Shown here: piece after piece, positions 16,901-24,995 of the stretch
How positions within the stretch are numbered: position 1 is the first letter of the stretch
How the letters are laid out: each line of letters begins with the position of its first letter
Program-made: the position numbers and the translations under genes
Assembly (NCBI GenBank): GCA_964607765.1
Contig: CAZSNT010000025.1
Span: 1-64,000, forward strand
Reading direction: 5' to 3'
Source of the DNA: CAZSNT01 sp964607765
Lineage (GTDB): Bacteria > Verrucomicrobiota > Lentisphaeria > Oligosphaerales > JABHEG01
DNA length: 64,000 nt
Notes under the pieces: model-generated
The model's input: the letters and a program-made list of their open reading frames with translations, nothing else
What the model was told of the DNA's origin: nothing
The model's database searches: none

Positions 16901-17119
16901 ATGGCAAAACGATCAGCTGATATTCGCGAGATGACCGACGAGGAACTGAGCCGGGGCATGGAAGAGAACCGGCGGGAGCTCCTGAATCTGCGCCTGCAGT
17001 TGCAGACGGGGCAGCTGGAGAACACTGCCCGTGTCCGCACGGTGCGGCGGGAATATGCGCGACTCCGGACCGAAGAGACTGTCAGGCAGGCGCGGCACGT
17101 AGCTGACGATGCACAGTAA
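16901..17119 (+). CDS. rpmC: 50S ribosomal protein L29
   Basis: 72 residues. The two-helix L29 pattern is clear: IREMTDEELSRGMEENRREL, LNLRLQLQTGQLEN, RTVRREYARLRT. A GGAG lies 14 bases upstream of the ATG. Located between L16 and S17 as usual. Confidence 0.95.
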   Translation: MAKRSADIREMTDEELSRGMEENRRELLNLRLQLQTGQLENTARVRTVRREYARLRTEETVRQARHVADDAQ

Positions 17120-17140
17120 AGAGTGACGGGGATCTGATTG

Positions 17141-17419
17141 ATGTCAGAACAGACAGAAGCAAAACGCGGCCTGCGCAAAGTCAGGGTCGGCACCGTTGTC
17201 AGTGATCGTCAGGACAAGACAATTGTCGTACGCGTCGATCGTCGGGCGGCACACCGCCGTTACGGCAAAGTGATGACACTGTCCAAGCGCTACTACGCGC
17301 ACGATGCCAACAACGAGGCCAAGCTGGGGGATCGGGTTGAGGTCATGGAAACGCGGCCGCTGAGCAAGCTCAAGCGCTGGCGCCTGATCTCCATCCTGCA
17401 GCGTGCGGAAACCGATTAG
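17141..17419 (+). CDS. rpsQ: 30S ribosomal protein S17
   Basis: 92 residues with the S17 OB-fold signature: VGTVVSDRQDKTIVVRVDR and LGDRVEVMETRPLSKLKRW. The ATG at 17141 was chosen over the adjoining TTG. Normal place in the spc-type order. Confidence 0.95.
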   Translation: MSEQTEAKRGLRKVRVGTVVSDRQDKTIVVRVDRRAAHRRYGKVMTLSKRYYAHDANNEAKLGDRVEVMETRPLSKLKRWRLISILQRAETD

Positions 17420-17430
17420 GAGTTGCCCAG

Positions 17431-17796
17431 ATGATTCAGATGCAGACCAGCTTGGAGGTCGCCGACAATTCCGGGGCACGGCGTATCGTGGCGATCAGGG
17501 TTTTGGGCCAGCGCAAACGCTATGCGCGGGTAGGCGACGTCGTTCGTGCTACGGTCAAAGAGGCACAACCCCGCGGCATGGTTCGCAAGGGCGACCTGGT
17601 GCGGGCCGTCATTGTGCGCACCAAATCGGACGTGCGCCGCACGGACGGGTCATGCCTGCGCTTCGACCGGAACGCGGCCGTCATCCTTGACGACCAGAAC
17701 AATCCGCGAGGCACCCGCATCTTCGGTCCGGTAGCCCGCGAGTTGCGTGATAAGAACTTTATGAAGATTGTCTCCCTGGCCCCGGAGGTGCTTTGA
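17431..17796 (+). CDS. rplN: 50S ribosomal protein L14
   Basis: 121 residues: MIQMQTSLEVADNSGARRIV, DGSCLRFDRNAAVIL, GTRIFGPVARELRDKNFMKI are signature segments of L14. AGGAG lies 8 bases upstream. Its TGA overlaps the rplX ATG by one base, so translation is coupled. Confidence 0.97.
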   Translation: MIQMQTSLEVADNSGARRIVAIRVLGQRKRYARVGDVVRATVKEAQPRGMVRKGDLVRAVIVRTKSDVRRTDGSCLRFDRNAAVILDDQNNPRGTRIFGPVARELRDKNFMKIVSLAPEVL

Positions 17797-18110
17797 TGGC
17801 AAGCACGCACGTGAAGAAGAATGACGAAGTCGTGGTCATCAGCGGCGTTTCCAAGGGTCGCAGAGGCCGGGTCCTGACCATTGACCGTGAGAAGGGTCGT
17901 GTCGTTGTTGAAGGCTGCAATGTGCGCCGCAAGACGGTGCGCCGCTCGCCGGACACGCCCCAAGGGGGGATCACCGAGGTGGAGTGCCCCATCCACATCT
18001 CCAATGTGATGCTTCAGGATGTGTATGACGCCCGGCAGGCGAGGCGTCAGGCAACAGCCGAGCCGCAGACAGAGCCTGAGCAGGAGGCCGAGGTCGAGAA
18101 TAATGGCTAG
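17796..18110 (+). CDS. rplX: 50S ribosomal protein L24
   Basis: 104 residues with the KOW motif KKNDEVVVISGVSKGRRGRV and the family stretch GGITEVECPIHISNVM. The C-terminus carries an acidic extension (QTEPEQEAEVENNG) beyond the usual end. It starts one base inside the rplN stop and overlaps the rplE start by 8 bases. Confidence 0.95.
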   Translation: MASTHVKKNDEVVVISGVSKGRRGRVLTIDREKGRVVVEGCNVRRKTVRRSPDTPQGGITEVECPIHISNVMLQDVYDARQARRQATAEPQTEPEQEAEVENNG

Positions 18111-18645
18111 TAATCCTCTTTACGACTATTACAAAGAAACGGTTGTACCGCAGCTGATCAGCAAACGCGGCTACAAGAACCCCATGGAAGTGCCGCGGCT
18201 GCTCAAGGTCGTGGTGAACACCGGTGTGAGTACGGATCGGGACCGCGAGGTGCTGAACGAGGCCATTGCCACGTTGGCAGCGGTGACCGGCCAGCAGCCC
18301 GTGGCAACCAAGGCGCGTAAGAGCATTTCAAACTTCAAGCTGCGTGAAGGCATGGCCGTCGGCGCCTGCGTCACGTTGCGCCGTGCCATGATGTACAGCT
18401 TCCTGCACCGCCTGGTCAACACTGCGCTGCCGCGTGTGCGGGACTTCCGCGGCGTGCCGTCGAAGGCTTTCGACGGTGCGGGAAACTACAGCATGGGGCT
18501 GAACGATCAGTCCGTGTTTACCGAGATCGACCTGGACAAGGTCAAGCACACTGTCGGTATGAACATCACCATCGTGACTTCCGCCTCGACCGATGACGAG
18601 GCCAGGGATCTGCTGGCGATGCTGGGAATGCCGTTTGCCAGCTAG
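18103..18645 (+). CDS. rplE: 50S ribosomal protein L5
   Basis: 180 residues, full length, 5S rRNA-binding. Motifs: NPMEVPRLLKVVVNTGV, KARKSISNFKLREGMAVGAC, RDFRGVPSKAFDGAGNYSMG. The ATG at 18103 lies within the end of rplX. Confidence 0.97.
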   Translation: MASNPLYDYYKETVVPQLISKRGYKNPMEVPRLLKVVVNTGVSTDRDREVLNEAIATLAAVTGQQPVATKARKSISNFKLREGMAVGACVTLRRAMMYSFLHRLVNTALPRVRDFRGVPSKAFDGAGNYSMGLNDQSVFTEIDLDKVKHTVGMNITIVTSASTDDEARDLLAMLGMPFAS

Positions 18646-18661
18646 GAAAGGGCTTGGGACT

Positions 18662-18847
18662 GTGGCGAAAACAGCATTGATTGAAAAGTGTAAGAGAACG
18701 CCGAAGTTTTCCTCCAGGAAGTACTACAGGTGCGAACGCTGCGGCCGGCCGCGTGCTTACATTCGGAAGTTCCATCTGTGCAGAATCTGCTTCCGCGAGC
18801 TTGCCAATAGCGGACAGATCCCCGGTGTGATGAAGGCCAGTTGGTAA
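18662..18847 (+). CDS. rpsN: 30S ribosomal protein S14, zinc-binding type
   Basis: 61 residues, the short zinc-ribbon form. CERC and CRIC pairs provide four metal ligands within RKYYRCERCGRPRAYIR and FHLCRICFRELA. GTG start at 18662. Only this C+ form is present in the window; zinc-independent paralogues elsewhere cannot be excluded. Confidence 0.95.
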   Translation: MAKTALIEKCKRTPKFSSRKYYRCERCGRPRAYIRKFHLCRICFRELANSGQIPGVMKASW

Positions 18848-18866
18848 TCGAGGGAGAACGCGAGCC

Positions 18867-19268
18867 GTGAGTCTTAGCGATCCAATTTCAGATATGCTGA
18901 CCCGTGTCCGGAACGGCGCCAAAGCCGGTCACCTGGAAGTGTCGATGCCGTCATCCAAGATGAAGGCAGGCGTTGCCAGGGTTCTGGAAGAGTCGGGCTA
19001 CCTCGCCTGGTCGCGGGTTGAGGGCGACGTCAAGAAGACCTTGACCGTCGGTCTCAAGTACAAGAACCTGCGCACGAAGGACCCGGTCATCGAGGGGCTG
19101 CAGCGTGTGAGCAAACCGTCGTGCCGGCGGTACGTGAACAGCAAAGAGATCCCGCGGGTTCTCGGTGGCCTCGGTGTTGCGATTCTGTCCACCTCCCAAG
19201 GGCTGATGACCGGGCGCGAGGCACGCAAGAAGAACATCGGCGGCGAACTGCTCTGCACCGTATGGTAG
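18867..19268 (+). CDS. rpsH: 30S ribosomal protein S8
   Basis: 133 residues. SLSDPISDMLTRVRNGAKA at the start and GLGVAILSTSQGLMTGREAR near the end are S8 signatures. GTG start with GGGAG 10 bases upstream. S8 is the spc-operon autoregulator in E. coli; whether that holds here is unknown. Confidence 0.97.
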   Translation: MSLSDPISDMLTRVRNGAKAGHLEVSMPSSKMKAGVARVLEESGYLAWSRVEGDVKKTLTVGLKYKNLRTKDPVIEGLQRVSKPSCRRYVNSKEIPRVLGGLGVAILSTSQGLMTGREARKKNIGGELLCTVW

Positions 19269-19306
19269 TCGGCGATTGGCGGACTTGATCAAGGGATACT
19301 TTAGCC

Positions 19307-19843
19307 ATGTCACGGATGGGTAAGCAGGCAATTGTACTGGACGACTCTGTGAAAGTGGAGACGTCCAAGGACGGGGTGACGGTGACCGGGCCGAAAGGCG
19401 CTCTGAAGCGGGACATCCCGGATTTCATCACGCTTCGCACCGAGGAAAAAGCCTTGGTTGTGGAGTGTGCGGACGAGACTCGCAAGGGCAAAGCGCAGCA
19501 CGGCCTGTACCGCAGTCTGCTGCAGGGAATGGTCACCGGTGTCAGCACCGGGTTCCAGCGCCAGCTCGAGTTCCAGGGCGTTGGCTATCGCGGCCAGTGC
19601 AAAGGACAACACCTGACGCTGAATTTGGGCTATTCCCATCCGGTGGAATACGACGTGCCGGAAGGTGTGAGTGTCGCCATGCCCGATCCCACGCACATTG
19701 TGCTGGACGGAATTGACAAGCAGCTTGTCGGGCAGACCGCTGCCACGATCCGCCGCTTCCGGCCGCCGGACTCCTACAAAGGCAAAGGGATCCGTTACGC
19801 CGGCGAGCAGATTTCGCTTAAGGAAGGTAAGACAGTCGGTTAA
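19307..19843 (+). CDS. rplF: 50S ribosomal protein L6
   Basis: 178 residues with the duplicated L6 fold. Motifs: VTVTGPKGALKRDIPD, GVGYRGQCKGQHLTLNLGYS and the C-terminal RFRPPDSYKGKGIRYAGEQI. Followed by a 104-base gap before rplR, the longest inside the cluster. Confidence 0.97.
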   Translation: MSRMGKQAIVLDDSVKVETSKDGVTVTGPKGALKRDIPDFITLRTEEKALVVECADETRKGKAQHGLYRSLLQGMVTGVSTGFQRQLEFQGVGYRGQCKGQHLTLNLGYSHPVEYDVPEGVSVAMPDPTHIVLDGIDKQLVGQTAATIRRFRPPDSYKGKGIRYAGEQISLKEGKTVG

Positions 19844-19857
19844 CGGCTGCGCGTGAC

Positions 19858-19904
19858 AACGCCGGGCATCGCCCGTACGCGCCGCGATGGCCGCCAGGCG
19901 TTTT
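19858..19904 (+). promoter_or_regulatory. Structured RNA element, possible attenuator between L6 and L18 genes
   Basis: The outer stem AACGCC (19858-19863) pairs with GGCGTT (19897-19902) and runs into TTTT. Inside is a short GGGC-ATC-GCCC hairpin (19864-19874). The stem-plus-T-tract layout is terminator-like; as an internal attenuator it could lower expression of downstream genes. Structure read by eye only. Confidence 0.35.
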
Positions 19905-19947
19905 GCAGAACAGTCCCATCGACATCGCAGGAGAGCTGAGAGGCAAG

Positions 19948-20310
19948 ATGAGCAAGCTTAGCAAAAAGGAAGCGCGCCTTCGACGTCATCGGCGTGTTCG
20001 CGGTAAGGTGTCCGGGACGGCCGACCGGCCGCGCATGAGTGTCTGCCGCAGCGCCAAGCACGTTTATGTGCAGTTCATCGACGACGAGGCGCAGCAGACG
20101 CTGGCCGCAGTCTCCACTTTGGACGCGACGTTCCGCCAGGAGAACACAGCGCACGGCGTGGCGGCAGCAACAGCACTGGGAAAGATGGCTGCAGAACGGG
20201 CACAGGCAGCGAACATTACTTGCGCGGTATTTGACCGCGGCGGGTTCAGATTCCACGGGCGCGTCAAGGCAATCGCCGACGCTGCGCGTGAAGCCGGCCT
20301 GAAGCTCTAA
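19948..20310 (+). CDS. rplR: 50S ribosomal protein L18
   Basis: 120 residues, 5S rRNA-binding. Motifs: RHRRVRGKVSGTADRPRMSV, AKHVYVQFIDDEAQQTL and CAVFDRGGFRFHGRVKAIAD. ATG at 19948 agrees with the family start. Confidence 0.97.
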   Translation: MSKLSKKEARLRRHRRVRGKVSGTADRPRMSVCRSAKHVYVQFIDDEAQQTLAAVSTLDATFRQENTAHGVAAATALGKMAAERAQAANITCAVFDRGGFRFHGRVKAIADAAREAGLKL

Positions 20311-20328
20311 TCAATAGGAGTTGACTCC

Positions 20329-20844
20329 GTGGCGGACGATAAAACTACTCCAAGAAGAACGAACAACAGCGACGGCGCCAGCGAGTTCGAAGAGCGCGTT
20401 GTGTGCATCAATCGTTCCAGCAAGGTGGTGAAGGGCGGACGTAACTTCCACTTCAGCGCTTTGATTGTCGTCGGAGACCGCGCCGGACAGGTAGGCGTCG
20501 GCTTCGGCAAAGCGAACGAAGTGGCGGAAGCGATCCGCAAGGGAAGCGAGTTGGCCCGCAAGGCGGTCGTGAAGATCCCAATGCACGGAGCCACACTGAC
20601 GCACGCGGTCACGGCCAGGTTCCGTGGCGGCAAAGTCGTGATGCGGCCCGCCTCGGAAGGTACCGGCATCATCGCCGGCGGCGGCATGCGCGCCGTGCTG
20701 GAACTGGGTGGCGTTCGGGATGTGTTGGCCAAATCGCTGGGCTCCAAGAATCCTGTCAACGTCGTGAAGGCCACGATGCTGGGGATTTCCATGCTGCGCA
20801 CCAAGGACGAAATTCTCGAGAAGCGCGGCGTTGCTTCGCTATAG
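20329..20844 (+). CDS. rpsE: 30S ribosomal protein S5
   Basis: 171 residues. ERVVCINRSSKVVKGGRNFH, GDRAGQVGVGFGKANEVAEA and PASEGTGIIAGGGMRAVLEL are S5 signatures. GTG start with AGGAG 8 bases upstream. The L30 gene that usually follows is absent. Confidence 0.97.
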   Translation: MADDKTTPRRTNNSDGASEFEERVVCINRSSKVVKGGRNFHFSALIVVGDRAGQVGVGFGKANEVAEAIRKGSELARKAVVKIPMHGATLTHAVTARFRGGKVVMRPASEGTGIIAGGGMRAVLELGGVRDVLAKSLGSKNPVNVVKATMLGISMLRTKDEILEKRGVASL

Positions 20845-20871
20845 ACAGTGCTCACTCCGACGAGGTAACCG

Positions 20872-21312
20872 ATGAAGTTGCACGAGCTCCAAAACAGCTT
20901 CAAACGTCGCCCCCGCAGACGTGTTGGCCGGGGAGACGGATCAGGATATGGACGGACGTGTGGACGCGGGGACAAGGGCGCAGGCTCACGTTCCGGCAAC
21001 ACGCGCAGGCCGTATTTCGAAGGCGGGCAGATCCCTCTGTTCCGGCGGCTGCCAAAGCGTGGTTTCAAGAACCCGAACCACAAGTTCTACAACATCGTCA
21101 ACGTCAGCTACCTGCAGGACAACTTCAGCGCTGGCGATCAGGTCGATGAGGCAGCGCTGAGACAACTCGGCATCACCAGCAGGAAGAACGCTGGCCTCAA
21201 GGTCCTGGGAGACGGCGAGATCTCCGTGTCGCTGACGGTTAAGGCGAACAAGTTCTCCGCCAGCGCCAGGAAGAAGATCGAAGCCGCCGGCGGGACGTGC
21301 GAGCTGGTCTAG
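20872..21312 (+). CDS. rplO: 50S ribosomal protein L15
   Basis: 146 residues: GRGDGSGYGRTCGRGDKGAG, GQIPLFRRLPKRGFKNPN and the C-terminal SASARKKIEAAGGTCELV. It directly follows rpsE and precedes secY as in most bacteria, apart from the missing rpmD. Confidence 0.97.
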   Translation: MKLHELQNSFKRRPRRRVGRGDGSGYGRTCGRGDKGAGSRSGNTRRPYFEGGQIPLFRRLPKRGFKNPNHKFYNIVNVSYLQDNFSAGDQVDEAALRQLGITSRKNAGLKVLGDGEISVSLTVKANKFSASARKKIEAAGGTCELV

Positions 21313-21364
21313 CCGCAGCGTCGAAGCGTGCGTGTGTGGCCGCTTCTGACAAGGAAGTCTGCTG

Positions 21365-22723
21365 ATGCTCTCTGCATATGCCAACAGCCTGAAGATACCG
21401 GAACTGCGTAAGCGGATTTTCTTCTCCTTCGCGATTATCGCTTTGGTCCGGGTCGCCTGCAATATCCCCTGCCCCGGTGTCGATCCTAAAGTCTTGGCCG
21501 AGTTGTTCGACGACATGGCCAAGAGCAGCGGCGGCGGTTTCCTCGACCTCTTCAACCTGTTCAGCGGCGGGGCGCTGCAGAAGTTCGCGGTGTGCGCGCT
21601 GGGCATCATGCCTTACATCTCCGCGTCCATCATCATGCAGCTGATGACACCGGTGGTCGGCACGCTCGAGAAGCTGCAGCGCGAAGGTGAGACGGGCCGC
21701 CAGAAGATCCACCAATACACGCGTTACCTGACCGTCATCATCTGCATCATCCAAGGCTCCATGTTTGCCAAGACAATGATGCATCCCGAGATGCTCGGCT
21801 TCCGCGGCGGGTACAGCCCTGTCGTAAGGCCCGGCCTCGGATTCGTACTCATGACCGTTATCATCCTGACAAGCGGCTCCATGCTGCTCATGTGGCTCGG
21901 TGAGATGGTTACCGAGCGCGGCATCGGCAACGGCGCCTCGCTGATCATCACCGTCAACATCGTTGCCCGAATGCCCGCAGCCATCCTCGGCATGTTCCAG
22001 TTGCTGAAGGGCGACGGCGGCGCCAGCGGCGATTTCCGTATCGCGCATATCGTGTTGCTTTTCGCCATGTTCTTTGTGGTCTGCGCCTTCACCGTGGCCC
22101 TGACGCAGGGGCACCGCAAGATACCCGTGAAGTATGCCCGTCGCGTTTCCGGTCGCGGCATGACTGCCGGCCAAACCAGCTACATGCCGCTGCGCGTGAA
22201 TTACTCGGGCGTGATGCCGATCATCTTCGCGGGCGCCATCCTGATGTTCCCGAACATGATACTGCGGTCCTGGTCCTACGCACAGCAGCAGTGGTGGGGG
22301 CAACTGTTCGCCTACGGCACAGCCGGCTACATGGTGTGCTACGCCGGCGCCATCATTCTGTTCTCGTTCTTCTGGGTTGCCAACCAGTTCAACCCCATCC
22401 AGATAGCTGACGACCTGCAGAAGCAGGGCGGCTACGTGCCGGGAATCCGCCCGGGGCACCCCACCGCGGAGTTCCTCGATCGGACCATGACGCGAATCAC
22501 GGTTGCCGGGGCACTGTTCCTCACGGGCCTGGCAATCATCCCCATGCTGCTTGCCCGGTTCTTCCGCATCCCCATGCTTGTGGCCCAGTTCTTCGGCGGC
22601 ACCAGTCTGATCATTATCGTCGGCGTTATGCTCGACACCATGCGACAGGTCGAGGCCCATCTGCTGAGCCGGCACTACGACGGGTTCCTGAAGAAGGGGC
22701 GCCTGCGCAGCCGCAGGGGTTAA
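21365..22723 (+). CDS. secY: Protein translocase subunit SecY
   Basis: 452 residues, ten membrane helices expected; the channel of the Sec translocon. Motifs: CNIPCPGVD near the N-terminus, ASIIMQLMTPVVGTLEKLQREGE in the TM2/loop region (shown in part as QLMTPVVGTLEKLQ), the ribosome-binding loop around QGHRKIPVKYARR and PVKYARRVSGRGM, YMPLRVNYSGVMPIIFA, and the last loop MLDTMRQVEAHLLSRHYDGF. It ends the ribosomal cluster; map, adk, infA, rpmJ and rpsM-rplQ do not follow. Confidence 0.97.
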   Translation: MLSAYANSLKIPELRKRIFFSFAIIALVRVACNIPCPGVDPKVLAELFDDMAKSSGGGFLDLFNLFSGGALQKFAVCALGIMPYISASIIMQLMTPVVGTLEKLQREGETGRQKIHQYTRYLTVIICIIQGSMFAKTMMHPEMLGFRGGYSPVVRPGLGFVLMTVIILTSGSMLLMWLGEMVTERGIGNGASLIITVNIVARMPAAILGMFQLLKGDGGASGDFRIAHIVLLFAMFFVVCAFTVALTQGHRKIPVKYARRVSGRGMTAGQTSYMPLRVNYSGVMPIIFAGAILMFPNMILRSWSYAQQQWWGQLFAYGTAGYMVCYAGAIILFSFFWVANQFNPIQIADDLQKQGGYVPGIRPGHPTAEFLDRTMTRITVAGALFLTGLAIIPMLLARFFRIPMLVAQFFGGTSLIIIVGVMLDTMRQVEAHLLSRHYDGFLKKGRLRSRRG

Positions 22724-22743
22724 CGCAGCGCTCCGCGCCGCCG

Positions 22744-22832
22744 TCATTGGTCATTGGCTCGCTTCCGTCTCCGCCCTTCGGCCCGCGCGGTCCAGTCACG
22801 TGTTTCAACACTGAACACTGAACACTGAACAC
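22744..22832. repeat. Heptamer tandem repeats between secY and the Dus gene
   Basis: TCATTGG occurs twice in tandem (22744-22757) and AACACTG 3.7 times (22807-22832). Both have a period of seven bases. They fill the 122-base gap; the second ends 13 bases before the Dus start codon. No terminator is evident after secY. Confidence 0.7.
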
Positions 22833-22845
22833 ACCTGCCCCGTCC

Positions 22846-23817
22846 ATGCCGCACCCTTACCCCAAAGACACCTCGCTGCTGGCGCCGCTGTCCGGCTACA
22901 CGGACCTGCCGTTCCGGCGGACCTGCCGCTCCCAAGGCTGCACCTACGCGTTTACGCCGTTGATCGACGCGGGCTCGGTCGTGTACCGCAACCCGCGCAA
23001 TGCGTGCCTGCTGGTGCGCGGCGACGAGGAGCCATGGCTCGGGGTCCAGCTCCTGGGCGCTGAGCCCGATGTGCTCGCCCAGGCGGTGAAGCTCCTGGCG
23101 CCCTACCCGTTTGACTTGCTCGACCTCAACCTCGGCTGTCCTGTGGCCAAGGTCACGCGGCGCGGGGCGGGGGCAGCGCTCGCAGAAGACTGCGACCGAG
23201 CCTGCCGCTGCCTCGACGCAATCGTTAGTGTCGCCCACACTACGGTGACTGCGAAGATCCGGATCCTCCACGAACAGGACGCCGAGCCCACTGTCCGGCT
23301 GGCTCGGCGCCTGGAACGGACCGGCATTGCTGCGCTCACCATCCACGGTCGTGTCCGTGACCGCTTCTATTCCGGACCGGTTGCGACGCATGTAATCCGC
23401 GCCGTCAGTGACGAACTGGCCATACCGGTCATCGCCAACGGCGGCGTATTTGACCGCGCCAGCGCCCAGTCACTCAGAGAGCACACCGGCTGCAGCCACC
23501 TCATGATCGCCCGCGGCGCCATGGGCAATCCGTGGATCTTCCGCGAGCTTGCCGATCCCGACGCCCTGCCACCGTCGAACGACGAAATCTGCAGCATGGT
23601 CCGGGAACACGTCCGGGGCATGGTGGAGCTGTACGGCGAGAACATCGGCATGCGCCAGGCACGGAAGATCATCCTCTCCTACCTGAAGGGAAGAGGCTAC
23701 CGCAGGACACGGCGGCAGCGGGCGGGCAGTCTGGCGCGTCTGGACGAGTTCGAGACGTACATTGACGCCGTGCGCACGGAAGGCCAGAGCGTGCGCTACA
23801 CGGGGAATGCGGGCTAG
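22846..23817 (+). CDS. dus: tRNA-dihydrouridine synthase
   Basis: 323-residue flavin-dependent tRNA-dihydrouridine synthase, which reduces uridine to dihydrouridine in tRNA. Seen: LLAPLSGYTDLPFRR at the start (FMN-barrel strand 1), the active-site Cys in LDLNLGCPVAKV, AKIRI, LTIHGRVRDRFYSGP, VIANGGVFD and RGAMGNPWIF (phosphate binding). No clear Shine-Dalgarno; a heptamer repeat lies immediately upstream. Its stop overlaps that of the convergent UroD-like gene by three bases (CTAG). Which of DusA/B/C it matches best was not resolved; DusB-like is likeliest. Confidence 0.9.
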   Translation: MPHPYPKDTSLLAPLSGYTDLPFRRTCRSQGCTYAFTPLIDAGSVVYRNPRNACLLVRGDEEPWLGVQLLGAEPDVLAQAVKLLAPYPFDLLDLNLGCPVAKVTRRGAGAALAEDCDRACRCLDAIVSVAHTTVTAKIRILHEQDAEPTVRLARRLERTGIAALTIHGRVRDRFYSGPVATHVIRAVSDELAIPVIANGGVFDRASAQSLREHTGCSHLMIARGAMGNPWIFRELADPDALPPSNDEICSMVREHVRGMVELYGENIGMRQARKIILSYLKGRGYRRTRRQRAGSLARLDEFETYIDAVRTEGQSVRYTGNAG

Positions 23818-24908
23818 TAGAACATGTGCTCCCGGTAGACCTCCAGCGCGTAAAGGTAATCGTCATAGGCGACGTTGCTGGATATGGAGTGATCCGAACT
23901 GAACATGTAGCGGGCGCCCCGAGCTTTCATGCCCTGGATCAATGCGCTGATCTCGCGACGCATCAGGTCGCGGTCGCCTGACTCGAGAATCCGTACGTCG
24001 AGCCCGCCGCGCAGCATGAGCCTGCCCCCGACCTTATCCGCGAACTCGAACGGGTCGCAGCCAGCCTTGACCTCCATCGGATCCATGCCGTCGAAACCCG
24101 CGTCCACGATCATGTCGAGCGCCTCGGCGACACCGCCGCAGGTGTGCAGGATCACCGGTATGTCGTAGGAGTGGAAGAAATCGACCAGCTCGGCGAAGTA
24201 CGGCATGATGAGCTCGGCAAGCACGCGCGGCGAACAGAACAGACCCTTGTGGTAGCCCAGATCCTCGCACATCCGGAACCCGTCCGGCTTGCCCGCTTCC
24301 TCGATCAGCACTTTGTAATGCGTCTTGTACAGGTCCGTGATGACCCGGCAGTAGTCGTGGACCCAGCCGGGATCGAGAACGAGACTCTCGTACATGCAGA
24401 TGTCGCCCATGCTCTGACGCATGCCCTCCCAGACGAACATCTTCCCCCACATGCACCACTTCTCCTGTTCCCGGCGAGTCGCCAGAGCCGTCCGGGTCGC
24501 TTCCACAGAGATCCGGTCCGGGTTGAGCTCGAGCAGATGCGGCCGGTAGTCCCGTTCCCACACCGCGCGCGTCGTCATGCGGAAATCGATATGTTCGGGG
24601 GTGCCCGACTTGTTCTTCCAGTACTTCAGCGCCGCGCCGGAGCCGTTGCGCCGAACAATCCACTCCTCGCTCTCCTCCAGCACCTCTGCCGGTCCCATCA
24701 GCGGCTGGTGATTGAAGCCGCCCCCTGCCCCCGCGATGTCGAAACCCAGCTCAAGAGCGGGGTCCACCGGCCTGCCCCGGTCATCGGTGGGATACCCCTC
24801 CCCAACCCACCGCCGCAAGGTGTCACGCCAGATGTTCTCGAACACGCCGACCCGTTCCGCGGGTTCCTTCCGGATCAAAGCGTCAATCAACGACCGGGAA
24901 TCTTGCAC
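23814..24908 (-). CDS. UroD-superfamily (methyltransferase-like) protein
   Basis: About 364 residues with the uroporphyrinogen decarboxylase/MtaA-CmuA fold. The stretch IPVILHTCGGVAEALDMIVD carries the His-x-Cys typical of cobamide-dependent methyltransferase members, followed by GFDGMDPMEVKAGCDPFEFA and LRGGLD. The N-terminal Arg-rich substrate motif of true HemE is not visible, so heme synthesis is unlikely. The GTG at 24908 has AAGGAG 9 bases upstream. It is divergent from the sulfatase gene with about 87 bases between starts, suggesting shared control of a catabolic locus. In PVC genomes such proteins often accompany glycan-degradation genes; the substrate here is unknown. Confidence 0.75.
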   Translation of the reverse strand: MQDSRSLIDALIRKEPAERVGVFENIWRDTLRRWVGEGYPTDDRGRPVDPALELGFDIAGAGGGFNHQPLMGPAEVLEESEEWIVRRNGSGAALKYWKNKSGTPEHIDFRMTTRAVWERDYRPHLLELNPDRISVEATRTALATRREQEKWCMWGKMFVWEGMRQSMGDICMYESLVLDPGWVHDYCRVITDLYKTHYKVLIEEAGKPDGFRMCEDLGYHKGLFCSPRVLAELIMPYFAELVDFFHSYDIPVILHTCGGVAEALDMIVDAGFDGMDPMEVKAGCDPFEFADKVGGRLMLRGGLDVRILESGDRDLMRREISALIQGMKARGARYMFSSDHSISSNVAYDDYLYALEVYREHMFY

Positions 24909-24995
24909 GGTGCAGCTCTCCTTCCAGACCAATCTGCAGAACAGAACCGAGTGTGGGCACGTTGCCGCGAGACGCAGCAGAGAGTACGGTGATCC

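Noticed and set aside
21239..22747. 502-codon minus-strand frame over secY
   Set aside because: Antisense to secY with a His/Asp/Glu-rich translation, a common artefact of GC-rich membrane-protein genes.
23814..24908. HemE (uroporphyrinogen decarboxylase)
   Set aside because: The N-terminal substrate-binding Arg motif of HemE is not seen and a methyltransferase-type His-x-Cys is present; no other heme genes are nearby.
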